NCBI GenBank assembly: GCA_016786785.1
Contig: JAEUVR010000142.1
Span: 1-38,226 of the forward strand
Source of the DNA: Chitinophagaceae bacterium
GTDB lineage: Bacteria > Bacteroidota > Bacteroidia > Chitinophagales > Chitinophagaceae
Length of the DNA stretch: 38,226 bases
Direction: 5' to 3'
Under the pieces are notes generated by a model that worked only from the letters and a program-made list of their open reading frames with translations, ran no database searches and was not told the origin of the DNA. The translations under genes were made by a program, and so were the position numbers. Each line of letters begins with the position of its first letter. Positions within the stretch are counted from its first letter, which is position 1. Of the stretch, positions 16,776 through 26,448 are shown in pieces.

Positions 16776-18446
16776 ATGAAAAGAAGAAAATTTATTCAAT
16801 CTCTTACGCTCGGAGGCGGCATTGTAGCTTCGTCAGGAGTTTCTTCAATGGTTTATGGAACGCCGGAGAGCGCACGGCAATATAACGCAGACATTGTTAT
16901 TTATGGCGGAACATCTGCGGCGGTGACGGCGGCGGTGCAGGCAAAGAAAATGGGAAAATCGGCAATTATTGTTTCGCCTGATAAACATCTGGGCGGCATG
17001 ACATCAGGCGGGTTGGGGTTTACAGATACGGGAAATAAAACCGTGATAGGCGGCCTGGCAAGAACGTTCTATCATCGTGTATACCTTCATTATGACAAAC
17101 CGGAATCGTGGAGATGGCAGAGAAAAGAAGATTATGGAAATAAAGGACAGGGAACGCCGGCGGTAGACGGCGAGAACAGGACCATGTGGATATTTGAGCC
17201 GCATGCCGCTGAAAAAGTATTTGAAGATTTTGTGAAGGAAAATAATATACAGGTATTACGCAACGAATGGCTCGACCGGGAGAAGGGCGTTACGATGAAA
17301 AATGGGCGCATTGCCGCTATCAGGACGTTAAGCGGAAATGTTTACGCAGGGAAAATGTTCATTGACGCTTCTTATGAGGGCGACCTGATGGCGGCTGCAA
17401 AAGTAAAATATGTGGTGGGGAGGGAATCCGCGGATACATATAATGAAAAATGGGCGGGGGTGGTCGCCGGAGTATTTCATCACGGGCATTATTTTAAGAA
17501 GAATATTGATCCCTATAAAATGCCCGGAAACCCTTCGAGCGGTTTGCTGCCGCGCATCTCTGCGGAGCCTCCCGGCATTAACGGCGCCGGCGATAACAAA
17601 GTGCAAGCCTATTGCTATCGTATGTGTTTATCAAAACATCCCGGAAACATCGCGCCTTATACAGAGCCTACGGGATATGATCCATACCAGTACGAATTAT
17701 TGGCAAGGGTATTTCAGGCAGGATGGGACGAGCTTTTTCAAAAGTTTGACCCGATACCTAACCTGAAAACAGATACGAATAACCACGGGCCATTCAGCGC
17801 TGATAATATAGGCATGAACTATGCCTACCCGGATGCTTCCTATAGTTTGAGGAAGCAGATCATTGAAGAGCATAAGAATTATCAAAAGGGATTAATGTAT
17901 TTTATGGCTACAGATCCGCGCATACCCCGCGAAGTGCAGGATGAATTTAACGCATGGGGGCTTGCAAAGGATGAGTTTGCAGATAATGATAACTGGCCGC
18001 AACAGCTGTATGTGCGCGAAGCCCGCCGCATGGTAGGGCAATCGGTGATGACCGAACATGAGATTCTGGGAATAAAAGCAGTTACGGATTCCATCGGCAT
18101 GGGCTCCTATACCCTGGATTCTCATAATATTCAACGTTATGTAACGCCTGAAGGGTATGCGCAGAATGAAGGCGATTTTGGCGTGCATGTTCCAAAGCCT
18201 TATAGCATATCTTACCAATCAATTATTCCGAAAGAAAATGAATGCGGGAATTTGCTGGCGCCCGTTTGTTTATCAAGCTCTCATGTCGCTTACGGTTCTA
18301 TTCGTATGGAACCTGTATTCATGATCCTGGCGGAATCTGCTGCAACAGCCGCCGCTAATGCCATTGATAATCGTATAAGCGTGCAGAAAGTAAATTATGG
18401 GGAGCTGAAACGCCAGTTGTTAAAACAGGATCAGCGGTTGGGCTGA
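16776..18446 (+). CDS. Tat-exported FAD-dependent oxidoreductase (FAD_oxidored / PF12831 type)
   Basis: A 556-residue flavoprotein. The start at 16776 gives a clear twin-arginine signal (KRRKFIQSLTLGGG); ATG at 16764 would add four residues. The dinucleotide-binding fold follows at ~37-70 (DIVIYGGTSAAVTAAVQAKKMG, with landmarks GGTSAA and LGGMTSGGLG), and the C-terminal FAD-closing part has SSSHVAYGSIRMEPVFM. Proteins of this family are often annotated as xanthan lyase or FAD-dependent oxidoreductase and are found beside golvesin-domain proteins and SusCD loci; they are thought to oxidise or process sugar derivatives. Tat export implies that FAD is loaded in the cytoplasm before transport. 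It closes locus 1 and converges with the astacin gene. Confidence 0.88.
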   Translation: MKRRKFIQSLTLGGGIVASSGVSSMVYGTPESARQYNADIVIYGGTSAAVTAAVQAKKMGKSAIIVSPDKHLGGMTSGGLGFTDTGNKTVIGGLARTFYHRVYLHYDKPESWRWQRKEDYGNKGQGTPAVDGENRTMWIFEPHAAEKVFEDFVKENNIQVLRNEWLDREKGVTMKNGRIAAIRTLSGNVYAGKMFIDASYEGDLMAAAKVKYVVGRESADTYNEKWAGVVAGVFHHGHYFKKNIDPYKMPGNPSSGLLPRISAEPPGINGAGDNKVQAYCYRMCLSKHPGNIAPYTEPTGYDPYQYELLARVFQAGWDELFQKFDPIPNLKTDTNNHGPFSADNIGMNYAYPDASYSLRKQIIEEHKNYQKGLMYFMATDPRIPREVQDEFNAWGLAKDEFADNDNWPQQLYVREARRMVGQSVMTEHEILGIKAVTDSIGMGSYTLDSHNIQRYVTPEGYAQNEGDFGVHVPKPYSISYQSIIPKENECGNLLAPVCLSSSHVAYGSIRMEPVFMILAESAATAAANAIDNRISVQKVNYGELKRQLLKQDQRLG

Positions 18447-18502
18447 GATCAGTTTTGGAATTTTATTTAGCAAAGGGTTTAAGAAATTTGAGCAAAGCAT
18501 AG

Positions 18503-20218
18503 CTACCTGTACAGTTCTCCTACGCCGTCCAGGTCGTCCCAGGAAACAATCAACAGTTTTCCTTTTTTGTCTTTCAACGGGGTATATACGGGCGCATTAT
18601 CAATGGGTAGGCTGAATATGTCGAAAACAGGTCCTTGGTTTGACGCATTGGAAAGGAGCCCGGGAAAGGCTCCGCTATCATCGTCAGTATATATGATCGG
18701 ACCTTCATCCCCGCTGTTTCCCAACATTTTTACCTGTCCATTAGAGCCCACCTGCCATTTCACCAGGTAAAGCCTATTGTCGTCTGAACAGGTCGCCGCT
18801 AAAACGCCGTACGGGCGCTGGATGAGTTTTAGCCCTTTCAGGGTAAGCGAAACGCTTGCTTCGTATCCTGATAGCCGCCTTATCGCGCCTAACCGGTTAA
18901 CAGCAATAGGAATCAATTGTAATTTGTTGGAAGCAGGAGAGAGCGCAACGATCAGGTGTCCGGTTTGAGCAATACAGGAAGCAGGAAAAGATCCTTTTCC
19001 TAAGCTCAGGCCATCGGGCGAGCTTAAAGTGATTTTTAACCCGGTTTTTGTGATGCCGAACCTGTAAATGATAACATGACCGCTCGCATTTACCCCGGTT
19101 AATGCAACAATATGACGCGTATTGGTCTCGCTTATCTTTGTAATGGAAATATTCTTCAGGTTAAGTCCGCTGCCGCTGTCGCTGATCCTGCTGAATCTGC
19201 CGGCGCTATCAATTCTCCAGGCAATAAGAACCGCCTTTTTCGAAGCATTGATACAAGCGGTAACAAAGCAATCATCATTTAAAGGAAGTATTTTTATATT
19301 TGAAGCCTTGCCCGCCAGCGATCCGCTATCCGCTTCTTTAACATAGTCTATGGTCCATGAGATCAGATAGAGGTTGCCGCTTCTATTAGCCATGCTGCCA
19401 ACCAGATGGTTGCCAACCCGGGTTAAACTGATGCCAGTAGCGCTTCCATGGCTTAGGTTGGAATCCCGCTTTCTGAGAATATTCCCCAGTTCATTAATAT
19501 TCCAGGAAATAAGTTTCAGGTTATTTGACGCATTTCTTACGGCAGTGGTAAGCGTTCCTTCGTTCGCCTCTTCCAACCATCCATGTATGGAGACTTCTCC
19601 AATTCTTCCGGCGCCTTGTTCGCTGCTGCTCCGGCGAATGATGCCGGGATGCGGATACAAAGAGTTAATGAAATCTATATCAATTGACGATAGATTGGTC
19701 GCTTTACCTATTTCCTCGGGAGGAGGCGCGCCGGAGACAGATTCAAATATGATTTTGCCATTTTCTACTCCCCGATAATGCATAATTCCGCCATAGTCAT
19801 AGGTATCGGAATTTACGGTCTTTTTATCAAGCGTATATTGACTTTCCGTATAGGCGTCGTCGGCAATGTTTTCCCAATGAATAATGATGTATTTATCCCT
19901 GTCGCTTCTTTTTACTTCATGGGCGAGGCCGACCATATGGCCAAATTCATGAATGTAAGTCGACAGATTGTTAGAGCTTATGTTTATGATTTGCTTTCCT
20001 CCCTTTCGCCCTAGATGCGTAGAACTAGGAGACGCCGCGTTGGGCCGTATAAGAACATAATCTGGTTGATCATGCCTCTTAACAAAACGCACATTGGTAT
20101 TTGCTTCATACTCCCTTATTGCATTGTTTAACAAATCCACTCTCGCTACGTCTCCTGCCACAACATAAGGTATGATGCCGCCCTTCCAGAGCTTTGCATT
20201 TTTAGGAGAAGATGCCAT
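18503..20218 (-). CDS. Astacin (M12A) metalloprotease with C-terminal seven-fold repeat region, no signal peptide
   Basis: A 571-residue protein. The N-terminal ~190 residues are an astacin protease: start near LWKGGIIPYVV, the zinc signature H90-E-x-x-H94-x-x-G-x-x-H100-E in IHEFGHMVGLAHE, and the Met-turn with Tyr in DYGGIMHY (M146, Y148). The remaining ~380 residues contain about seven diverged units of 50-55 residues, each with a strand like LYLISWTI or LYLVKWQV followed by a G-x-x-x-R turn, suggesting a beta-propeller. No Sec, Tat or lipoprotein signal and no propeptide can be seen, and the codons before the ATG do not provide one. It lies between the two SusCD loci and opposes locus 1. 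Bacterial astacins are normally secreted, so the lack of a signal is odd. Confidence 0.88.
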   Translation of the reverse strand: MASSPKNAKLWKGGIIPYVVAGDVARVDLLNNAIREYEANTNVRFVKRHDQPDYVLIRPNAASPSSTHLGRKGGKQIINISSNNLSTYIHEFGHMVGLAHEVKRSDRDKYIIIHWENIADDAYTESQYTLDKKTVNSDTYDYGGIMHYRGVENGKIIFESVSGAPPPEEIGKATNLSSIDIDFINSLYPHPGIIRRSSSEQGAGRIGEVSIHGWLEEANEGTLTTAVRNASNNLKLISWNINELGNILRKRDSNLSHGSATGISLTRVGNHLVGSMANRSGNLYLISWTIDYVKEADSGSLAGKASNIKILPLNDDCFVTACINASKKAVLIAWRIDSAGRFSRISDSGSGLNLKNISITKISETNTRHIVALTGVNASGHVIIYRFGITKTGLKITLSSPDGLSLGKGSFPASCIAQTGHLIVALSPASNKLQLIPIAVNRLGAIRRLSGYEASVSLTLKGLKLIQRPYGVLAATCSDDNRLYLVKWQVGSNGQVKMLGNSGDEGPIIYTDDDSGAFPGLLSNASNQGPVFDIFSLPIDNAPVYTPLKDKKGKLLIVSWDDLDGVGELYR

Positions 20219-20501
20219 AAGCTTAATTTTTTTATTGTTCCATAATGTTTCTTCTTGAGAGCAAATAGCAAACTTTCCAGAGAGAACGCTATGTTTTCTG
20301 TAGGGGTAAGACTATGATGAATATAAATATTTTATTTTAAATCTTTGTTGCTTTAGAATTTTTTTTTATCGGTCAGCTTGATCCCGTTGACCAGCCTTGC
20401 CTTATCAGTTTATTAGCGGTATCGGGCGGACATAAATAATGCCGGCTTGGGGCCGGCATTAAAATTTGTAAACCAGTATCGTTATGCATCAGGACTGGGG
20501 A
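20219..20501. other. Spacer between astacin gene and locus 2 susD
   Basis: AT-rich region that should hold the promoter for the minus-strand astacin gene, though I see no clear TTTG / TAnnTTTG pair. It also holds the locus 2 terminator at 20438-20460. No further gene recognised. Confidence 0.4.
20438..20460 (-). terminator. Terminator of locus 2 (after susD)
   Basis: A perfect 9-bp stem (20438-20446 with 20452-20460, loop TTGGG), GC-rich in the middle, lies 41 bases after the susD stop. On the minus strand it is followed by TTATTTATG, a modest U-tract. Probably ends the sigma/susC/susD transcription. Confidence 0.6.
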
Positions 20502-22034
20502 TCACCAGGATTCCGGCGGATAGATATTTTGCCTTGGATGGATATAGGGCACGCCGGTTTTGGCATCCCACCATACGCGGCTTGTAAGCTTGTCGCCTCC
20601 CGAAAACTTAGAAACCGCTTCATTTACATTTATTCCGTTTTTTGAATATTCCTCGGCGGGATAAGTGAGTCTGCGGGGCACCTTCCCCTCAGTATCTGTA
20701 GGCCCGCTTCCTAACCACATTTTAGGATATCCGGTCCTGCGATATTCAGTCCAGGCTTCGGTTGACTGATATACTAACGAAATATATTTCTGTACTATCG
20801 TCTGTTCCAGCTTTTCTTCATTGGTTCCATTAAGCGTAGCGGCGCCGCTCAGCATGAAATCGTCTATAGAAGCTTCAGGGATATTATATTGTTCCATGGC
20901 TAAGCGTATGCCCTTGCGATAATGCGTATTTGCATCATCTGCGATCAATCCCGCCAATGCCGCTTCAGCCTTTAAAAAACTAACTTCGGCGGCAGTGAGC
21001 ATATTGAAACTAAACTGGCTTGCTTCAAAAAATTTTCCAATCATTGAAACGCTATCGCGGCTGTAGCGCGCGTTTATCGGGCCGCTCGGATTGATAGGTC
21101 TGGCCCGGTACGGAATAGCGCTTGAAGCGTCGATCTGCTTAGGCAGCTGAAAATAAACGGGCATCCGCGGATCATTATTCAACGCGAGTATTTCCAATAC
21201 GGTAAAGGAAAAATAATTTCCCAGCGTTACGCCGTCATTTATGGCATTGATGATGGGACTGCGATTGTTTCTGTTGGGCGCGTCCTTGGGCTCCGACAAA
21301 AGCCTTGCGTTTTCGGCATTTTCTTCAATGAGCGCAGCATTGATAACATCGCTTATTTGAGCCTGTGCGAGCGCATTATCTGCATACCGCGTCCTGATAG
21401 CAAGGCGTAGGCGAAGAGAATTGGCCAATTTTATCCAGGCATTCACATCTCCGCCGAAAAGAAGATCGGCGGCGCCAAATGTTTCTTTTGAAGGATCGGA
21501 TATGAGTTGGGCCGCCGCCTCTTTTAACTCTTTCAGCAAATCCTTGTAAATATCTTCCTGTTTGTCATATTTAGGCGACGCCACAAAAGCGTCGCCGCTT
21601 TTTGCCGCTTCAAAATAGGGGATATCTCCGTATATGTCCGTCAGGTTTTGAAAAAGCCAGGCCTTGAAAATACGGGCCATGGCATTTTTATTGGATTTAA
21701 CGGGATCCTCGGTTAAACGTATTACTTCGTTAAGATTAGATAAATATACCCTATAATAAGTCGTAAACGGCTCTCCATAGTCTGCTTCCTGGAAAGGAAA
21801 TCCTGAAGACTCATTAGACATAAAACCGGCAAATTCCGAAATCCTGTCGAAGTCGGGAATTGTAAACATGGACTCCTTTTGCACCTTGCTGAAAAGGTTG
21901 TCTGTTTTGATCATTTTTTCAGAAACAAGGGCCGGGTTGGTATTAAGGTCATTAAAATTTTTTGTGCATGAAGCGGCTATTATAGATATAATAGCCAGTA
22001 TGATGACGCTTATTTTTTTATCGAGAATTTTCAT
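20502..22034 (-). CDS. SusD/RagB-family lipoprotein (SusD-like_2), locus 2
   Basis: A 510-residue surface lipoprotein. The signal peptide ends in IIAASC with the lipid-accepting Cys at 23, followed by TKNFNDLNTNPA. Typical helical SusD features: FKAWLFQNLTDIYGDIPYFEA, LANSLRLRLAIRTRYAD (landmarks) and the C-terminal EYRRTGYP and IHPRQNIYPPESW. It follows its susC by 26 bp on the minus strand and completes the second uptake pair. Likely ligand: N-acetylhexosamine glycans, judged by the GH20 gene of the same locus. Confidence 0.92.
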   Translation of the reverse strand: MKILDKKISVIILAIISIIAASCTKNFNDLNTNPALVSEKMIKTDNLFSKVQKESMFTIPDFDRISEFAGFMSNESSGFPFQEADYGEPFTTYYRVYLSNLNEVIRLTEDPVKSNKNAMARIFKAWLFQNLTDIYGDIPYFEAAKSGDAFVASPKYDKQEDIYKDLLKELKEAAAQLISDPSKETFGAADLLFGGDVNAWIKLANSLRLRLAIRTRYADNALAQAQISDVINAALIEENAENARLLSEPKDAPNRNNRSPIINAINDGVTLGNYFSFTVLEILALNNDPRMPVYFQLPKQIDASSAIPYRARPINPSGPINARYSRDSVSMIGKFFEASQFSFNMLTAAEVSFLKAEAALAGLIADDANTHYRKGIRLAMEQYNIPEASIDDFMLSGAATLNGTNEEKLEQTIVQKYISLVYQSTEAWTEYRRTGYPKMWLGSGPTDTEGKVPRRLTYPAEEYSKNGINVNEAVSKFSGGDKLTSRVWWDAKTGVPYIHPRQNIYPPESW

Positions 22035-22060
22035 GATTGACGCTCTTTAAAAGTTAAGGT

Positions 22061-25000
22061 TTAGAATCCGAGAGACAGGTTGACGCCTATGCTCCTGGTT
22101 GCCGGCATAGTAAATGCCTCATATCCCTGGGCGGCAGCCGTTGGCGCAAAGGCAGCTTCGGGACTTACATCCATCAACCTGAATATGGGATCGCGATAAA
22201 AATAAAGCAGGTTTCTACCTACAACTGAAAGGCTCGCCGTTTTAAACGGCGTTTTCTTTAATGCGCTGGCATTAAAATCATAACTCAATATGGCCTGTCT
22301 TAAAGCGACATAGCTTGCGTCTGTTACAAACTCTTCATGAATTTGTAACCATGCCCGGTAGGCATAATAATTTTGCGCAAATGAAGTCGCCGTATTCTCC
22401 ACGTATTTACTGGCGCTCTCATCCCACACTACGCCATTCGCAACAAGATGATCGCGGTCTTCTGTAAATTTTCCGGTGCCGCTTGCCGTTTGGTCATATT
22501 TGGTCATTGAATATACCTGCCCGCCTTTTCTTACGTCGACCAATGCGCTTAAGCTAAAACCTTTAAAATAGAATGTGTTGGTCAGGCCTGCCAGCCAATC
22601 GGGTTGAATATTACCAAGCACTTGCCGGGCGGCGCCGCGTGCATATGCGCCCTCATCTACTATTTTGCGTCCATCGGGGCTAAGTTTATACGGGAACCCC
22701 ACAATGTTTCCAAATGCGTCTCCCGGACGCGCTTCTATTGAAATGCCGGCGCTGGAAAGAAGAACAAGGTTCGTGATCCCTTCCGTTAACTCAATTACTT
22801 TAGACTTATTCTTAGAGAAATTTAATGTGGCCGACCAGCGAAAAGAGTTATTAAGTTGTACAGGAATTGCATTCAGGAAAACTTCCACGCCGCTGTTCTT
22901 GATATTTCCCGCGTTAATAACCTGGGTAGTAAAACCGCTTGAAGCCGATATGGGTATGGGTATGATCTGGTTGGTGGTAGCGGCGTCATAATAGGTAAAA
23001 TCAATGCCAATCCTGTTGGAGAACAAGCGGATATCAGCGCCAAATTCATACGAGGTCTTTAATTCGTTTTTCAGTTTGCTGTTGGTAAGCGTCTGGTTAA
23101 TCGCCGCAAACTGTTGTCCGCCAAATCCCGAAGCAATAGGAAGAATGCTATAGCCGGTTTTGGTTTGATAAATTGCTCCATCATTGCCTGCCTGCGCATA
23201 AGATAATCTCAGTTTTGCGTAACTCAATATATTTGAATTGACCTTCAGTAAATCTGTAAGCACATTGCTGATACTCACAGAGGGGTAAAAAAAGGAGGGT
23301 TGTCCCAGCGCAGATGACCAGTCGTTACGTCCTGTAATATTCAGAAAAAGATAATTATTGTATGCCAGTTCCCCGCTAAAAAATGCAGATTGCACTTCTT
23401 TTCGACCCAGGTAGTTGGTAGGCGATACGATCTTCGCATTGGATATATGATAAAGATTATCATAATTGAGATTCGATCCTTCAAAGCCGGTAATGGTGGT
23501 AGATGTTTTATACAGGTTGCCGCCTAAGAGCAATGAGCCGTTCAGCTTTTTGGATAGCTTGCCGCTTGCCGTCAATATCGCATCTGTATTCAGTTCGCTT
23601 ACTTTATACTGAAAGCTTTTAACCGCGCCTTCGGTATATCCTGCAAGCGTACCCTTGCCTATAAATTCATTGCGGACGTCTGTATATCCATCATGCGCCG
23701 CCCTTGCCCGGAAATTTAGCCAGTCGGTAAATTTATATTGAAGCGAAATATACCCGATCAACCTGTCCCGTTGGTCGTCCCCGCCGGTTTCATTTAAGAC
23801 CCAGTAGGGATTCATGATCGCGCCATTATTTACCCAATTGGTCATACCGCCATCGGGGTTTTTATAGTTTTTCAGCCAGTCAAGATTGATATGCCGCGCT
23901 ATTCTGGTGAAATTTCGATTAATATTCAGAAAATCCGATCCGATCACGGGCCTGTTCTTATTGGCTTCGTGTATATAGGAGGCTTTCGCTTCAACATAAA
24001 GCCGGTCTGTGATCTTAGCGCCTGATATGAGGCTGATCGTTTGCCTGTTTAGCGAGTTGTTAGGTATAATACCCTTGTTGGATAAATTTGAAATAGACAG
24101 GCGCATGTTTGCATTCTCCCTTCCGGCAGATACCGCAACAGTATTCGTATACGTGGCTCCCGTACGGTAGAAGTTTTTGAGATTGTCCCTGGGCTGCGCC
24201 GACATGGGAACCGGGCCCAGTTCAGGCATTGTCTGAATAACCGCCATCCTTCCGTCTAAGGGGCCGCCCCACTGGTCCTCGATCCAGTCCGGTTGAAGAG
24301 GATATTTCGTTCCGTTGACCTCGACGCTATCTATCCAATATCCTTCATAAGTGTCATCATATCCTCCGGCCCATTTGTCCTGAAATGTGGGGAACTGGTT
24401 TATTTTATCGAAAGTGGCGTTAGAATTAAATGAAATGCCCAATCCCTTTTTGGCGGACTTCTTGGTTGTAATGAGCACAACGCCATTTGCGCCCCTTGAA
24501 CCATAGAGCGCGGCGGCATTAGGGCCTTTAAGCACCGTTACGCTTTCGATATCGTCGGGGTTAATATCCTTTACGCCATCGCCATAATCCCTTCCGCCGA
24601 AAGGACTTCTTACCTGACCAAGATTATCATTATTAATGGGCATCCCATCCACTATAAATAATGGCTGATCCCGTTGCGACAGGGAGCTGTTGCCCCTGAT
24701 GGCGATATAAGAAGACCCGGAAGGTCCGCCGCTGGAACGATTGATATGTACGCCGGCAAACCTGCCTTTCAGCGCATTCAATACGTTGCCTTCGCGCGCC
24801 TGCGTAAGACTGGACCCATCGATACTTTGTTGCGTATACCCGACCGATCTTTTTTGCTTTTCAATCCCAAAAGCTGTAATTACAACCTCGTCAATATTTT
24901 TACGATCCGGTTCCAGGGCTATATTAATCACGGATATAGAGCGGCTTACCTTAACTTCTTTGCTGATATAAGACGTAAATGAAATCACTAAAGTAGCTCC

Positions 25001-25540
25001 CTCTTCCGTCCGTAAGGTAAAATGCCCGTTTTCGTCCGTTTGCACGGCTGCGTTTGATCCTTTTACAGATATGGTAGCTCCGCTTAAAGGAGCTCCATTT
25101 TCATCTTTTACATTTCCTGAAACCTCTATTGGGGGAGCCAACTGGTCTGCCTTCTCGCCCGAAAGAGCATTCTCTTTTCTTGCGATGAGAATGGTTTTAC
25201 CTTCAATCGCAAACCGAAGCGGTTGAAGGCTAAAGCATTCCTGGAGGAATTCCTCAATAGTCCTGCGCGTGGCGTTTACCGTAACAGCGGTTGAATTTTT
25301 AATGTCGTTGTAACTATAAAATACCACGTAGCCGGTTTGCGCCTCTATTACCTTAAAGACCTTTTCAAGCGGCACATCTTTACCGGAAAAAGTAATGTGC
25401 TGCGAAAACCCCGTAGCAGACGCTTTAATGATAAAAACGGTGATCAGGACCAGGGTCAATTTCATTGCTAAGCAGATTGTTTTGTTTATGGCAAAGCAGG
25501 AGTTTGGCGCCCTGCTGCCATCAATAGCCAATAAATGCAT
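22061..25540 (-). CDS. SusC/RagA-family TonB-dependent receptor with STN domain, locus 2
   Basis: An ~1159-residue outer-membrane receptor. Order: signal core MKLTLVLITVFIIKASA, STN domain ~50-115 (VPLEKVFKVIEAQTGYVVFYSY as landmark VPLEKVFKV), carboxypeptidase-like beta domain ~140-210 (VSGNVKDENGAPLSGATISV), plug ~215-345 (IRGNSSLSQRDQPLFIVDG, VLKGPNAAALYGSRGANG), then the barrel ending in RSIGVNLSLGF. ATG at 25549 adds three residues, but ATG at 25540 is the one that aligns with the other susC (TTATGCATTT in both), so I prefer it. STN implies signalling to the FecR at 26449. Confidence 0.93.
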   Translation of the reverse strand: MHLLAIDGSRAPNSCFAINKTICLAMKLTLVLITVFIIKASATGFSQHITFSGKDVPLEKVFKVIEAQTGYVVFYSYNDIKNSTAVTVNATRRTIEEFLQECFSLQPLRFAIEGKTILIARKENALSGEKADQLAPPIEVSGNVKDENGAPLSGATISVKGSNAAVQTDENGHFTLRTEEGATLVISFTSYISKEVKVSRSISVINIALEPDRKNIDEVVITAFGIEKQKRSVGYTQQSIDGSSLTQAREGNVLNALKGRFAGVHINRSSGGPSGSSYIAIRGNSSLSQRDQPLFIVDGMPINNDNLGQVRSPFGGRDYGDGVKDINPDDIESVTVLKGPNAAALYGSRGANGVVLITTKKSAKKGLGISFNSNATFDKINQFPTFQDKWAGGYDDTYEGYWIDSVEVNGTKYPLQPDWIEDQWGGPLDGRMAVIQTMPELGPVPMSAQPRDNLKNFYRTGATYTNTVAVSAGRENANMRLSISNLSNKGIIPNNSLNRQTISLISGAKITDRLYVEAKASYIHEANKNRPVIGSDFLNINRNFTRIARHINLDWLKNYKNPDGGMTNWVNNGAIMNPYWVLNETGGDDQRDRLIGYISLQYKFTDWLNFRARAAHDGYTDVRNEFIGKGTLAGYTEGAVKSFQYKVSELNTDAILTASGKLSKKLNGSLLLGGNLYKTSTTITGFEGSNLNYDNLYHISNAKIVSPTNYLGRKEVQSAFFSGELAYNNYLFLNITGRNDWSSALGQPSFFYPSVSISNVLTDLLKVNSNILSYAKLRLSYAQAGNDGAIYQTKTGYSILPIASGFGGQQFAAINQTLTNSKLKNELKTSYEFGADIRLFSNRIGIDFTYYDAATTNQIIPIPISASSGFTTQVINAGNIKNSGVEVFLNAIPVQLNNSFRWSATLNFSKNKSKVIELTEGITNLVLLSSAGISIEARPGDAFGNIVGFPYKLSPDGRKIVDEGAYARGAARQVLGNIQPDWLAGLTNTFYFKGFSLSALVDVRKGGQVYSMTKYDQTASGTGKFTEDRDHLVANGVVWDESASKYVENTATSFAQNYYAYRAWLQIHEEFVTDASYVALRQAILSYDFNASALKKTPFKTASLSVVGRNLLYFYRDPIFRLMDVSPEAAFAPTAAAQGYEAFTMPATRSIGVNLSLGF

Positions 25541-25631
25541 AATTTGCATCAGTTTTGGGTTAAAAAATAGCGTTCCAGTTATTTGAACAAGCCCTTTACT
25601 CCCGCCACGATTACCGTCGTGGCGTTTTTTT
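25541..25631 (-). promoter_or_regulatory. Structured 5' leader of locus 2 susC
   Basis: On the minus strand: seven A, an 8-bp perfect hairpin (25617-25624 with 25603-25610, loop CGGTAA), then GGAGT, CAAATAAC and GCTATTTTTTAACCCAAAAC, then the start codon. The arrangement equals that of the locus 1 leader (9357-9459), including CAAATAAC and the CTATTTTTTA..AACC..AAAAC block, while the hairpin arms differ in sequence but still pair. On the plus strand the same hairpin is followed by seven T and would be an intrinsic terminator for antisense transcripts. Confidence 0.55.
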
Positions 25632-25732
25632 GGGAGGCATGGAAGGCTTCTTCAGAAATGTAAAGACGGTTCAGAGTAAATGATTAGCTATCCGGCGCCG
25701 ACTTTTTTTGTTTTTTTTGCGAAGTTGAATGA

Positions 25733-26290
25733 TCAGTTGACGATAAGTAGTATAAAAAGCAGCAGGTTCTTGTCTCCTACGCGCTTAACCAGGTATTCCC
25801 TTATTTGGCTAAGCGCTGCGCGCAGATGATGATTTGCGGTATAAAATGAAATACCCATTGCCTCGGCGACCTCATTTAGCCTTAATCCTTGTTGCCTGCT
25901 CAGTTCAAAAGCCTTGCGCCGTTGGGGAGAAAGCGTTGAAAGGGCGTCTTTAATATGTTGCTGCGCTTCTTTGTAGTCGAGGTGATTTTCAACATTGTTG
26001 CTCTCAAGCCGTTGCCGGCTTTTTACGGTCAGCAGGAGCTTTTCATCCAGGGCCAGTTTTCGAAACCAGGTCATGCAGGCATTATGAGCCATGCGCCTGA
26101 TGTATTGATCCATCAGTTCAATTTTTTCCCAATGGTCCTTTTTATTCCATAATTTAATAAAAAGCTCTTGCGTGAGTTCTTCTGCGGCATAAGCGTCTCC
26201 CGTTACGGATTGGATATAAGCATATACAGGGGATCTATATTTTTCGAAAATCCGGATAAAATACTGCTCCTGAAGCAATCGCCCTTCCAT
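25733..26290 (-). CDS. ECF (extracytoplasmic function) RNA polymerase sigma-70 factor, locus 2
   Basis: A 185-residue ECF sigma factor: region 2 at ~12-65 (FEKYRSPVYAYIQSV, EELTQELFIKLWNK) and region 4 at ~115-168 (LSPQRRKAFELSRQQG, NEVAEAMGISFYTANHHL). It ends in a hydrophobic tail (NLLLFILLIVN) resembling that of the locus 1 sigma factor. It is followed 183 bp later by susC and susD on the same strand; its FecR lies on the opposite strand, 158 bp away, facing outward. A good promoter precedes it at 26311-26342. Confidence 0.92.
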   Translation of the reverse strand: MEGRLLQEQYFIRIFEKYRSPVYAYIQSVTGDAYAAEELTQELFIKLWNKKDHWEKIELMDQYIRRMAHNACMTWFRKLALDEKLLLTVKSRQRLESNNVENHLDYKEAQQHIKDALSTLSPQRRKAFELSRQQGLRLNEVAEAMGISFYTANHHLRAALSQIREYLVKRVGDKNLLLFILLIVN

Positions 26291-26310
26291 TGATAATATG
26301 ATAGTGTCGA

Positions 26311-26342
26311 CAAGTATACTAAATAATTATACGGCTAACAAA
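26311..26342 (-). promoter_or_regulatory. Promoter of the locus 2 sigma factor
   Basis: On the minus strand: TTTG, 20 bases, TATACTTG, one mismatch from TAnnTTTG with ideal spacing. Predicted start about 15 bases before the ATG at 26290. The divergent fecR would use a separate start in 26400-26440, where TACTTTTA is a weak candidate. Confidence 0.6.
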
Positions 26343-26448
26343 AAATCTCTGGCCCGGCAAAAAAAGAGCGGCTGGATTAGCTAAAAAGCCTCTCCCGATA
26401 GTCTTTATTATGCGTTAAAGTACTTTTATACAACGAAAAGCCTATTTC

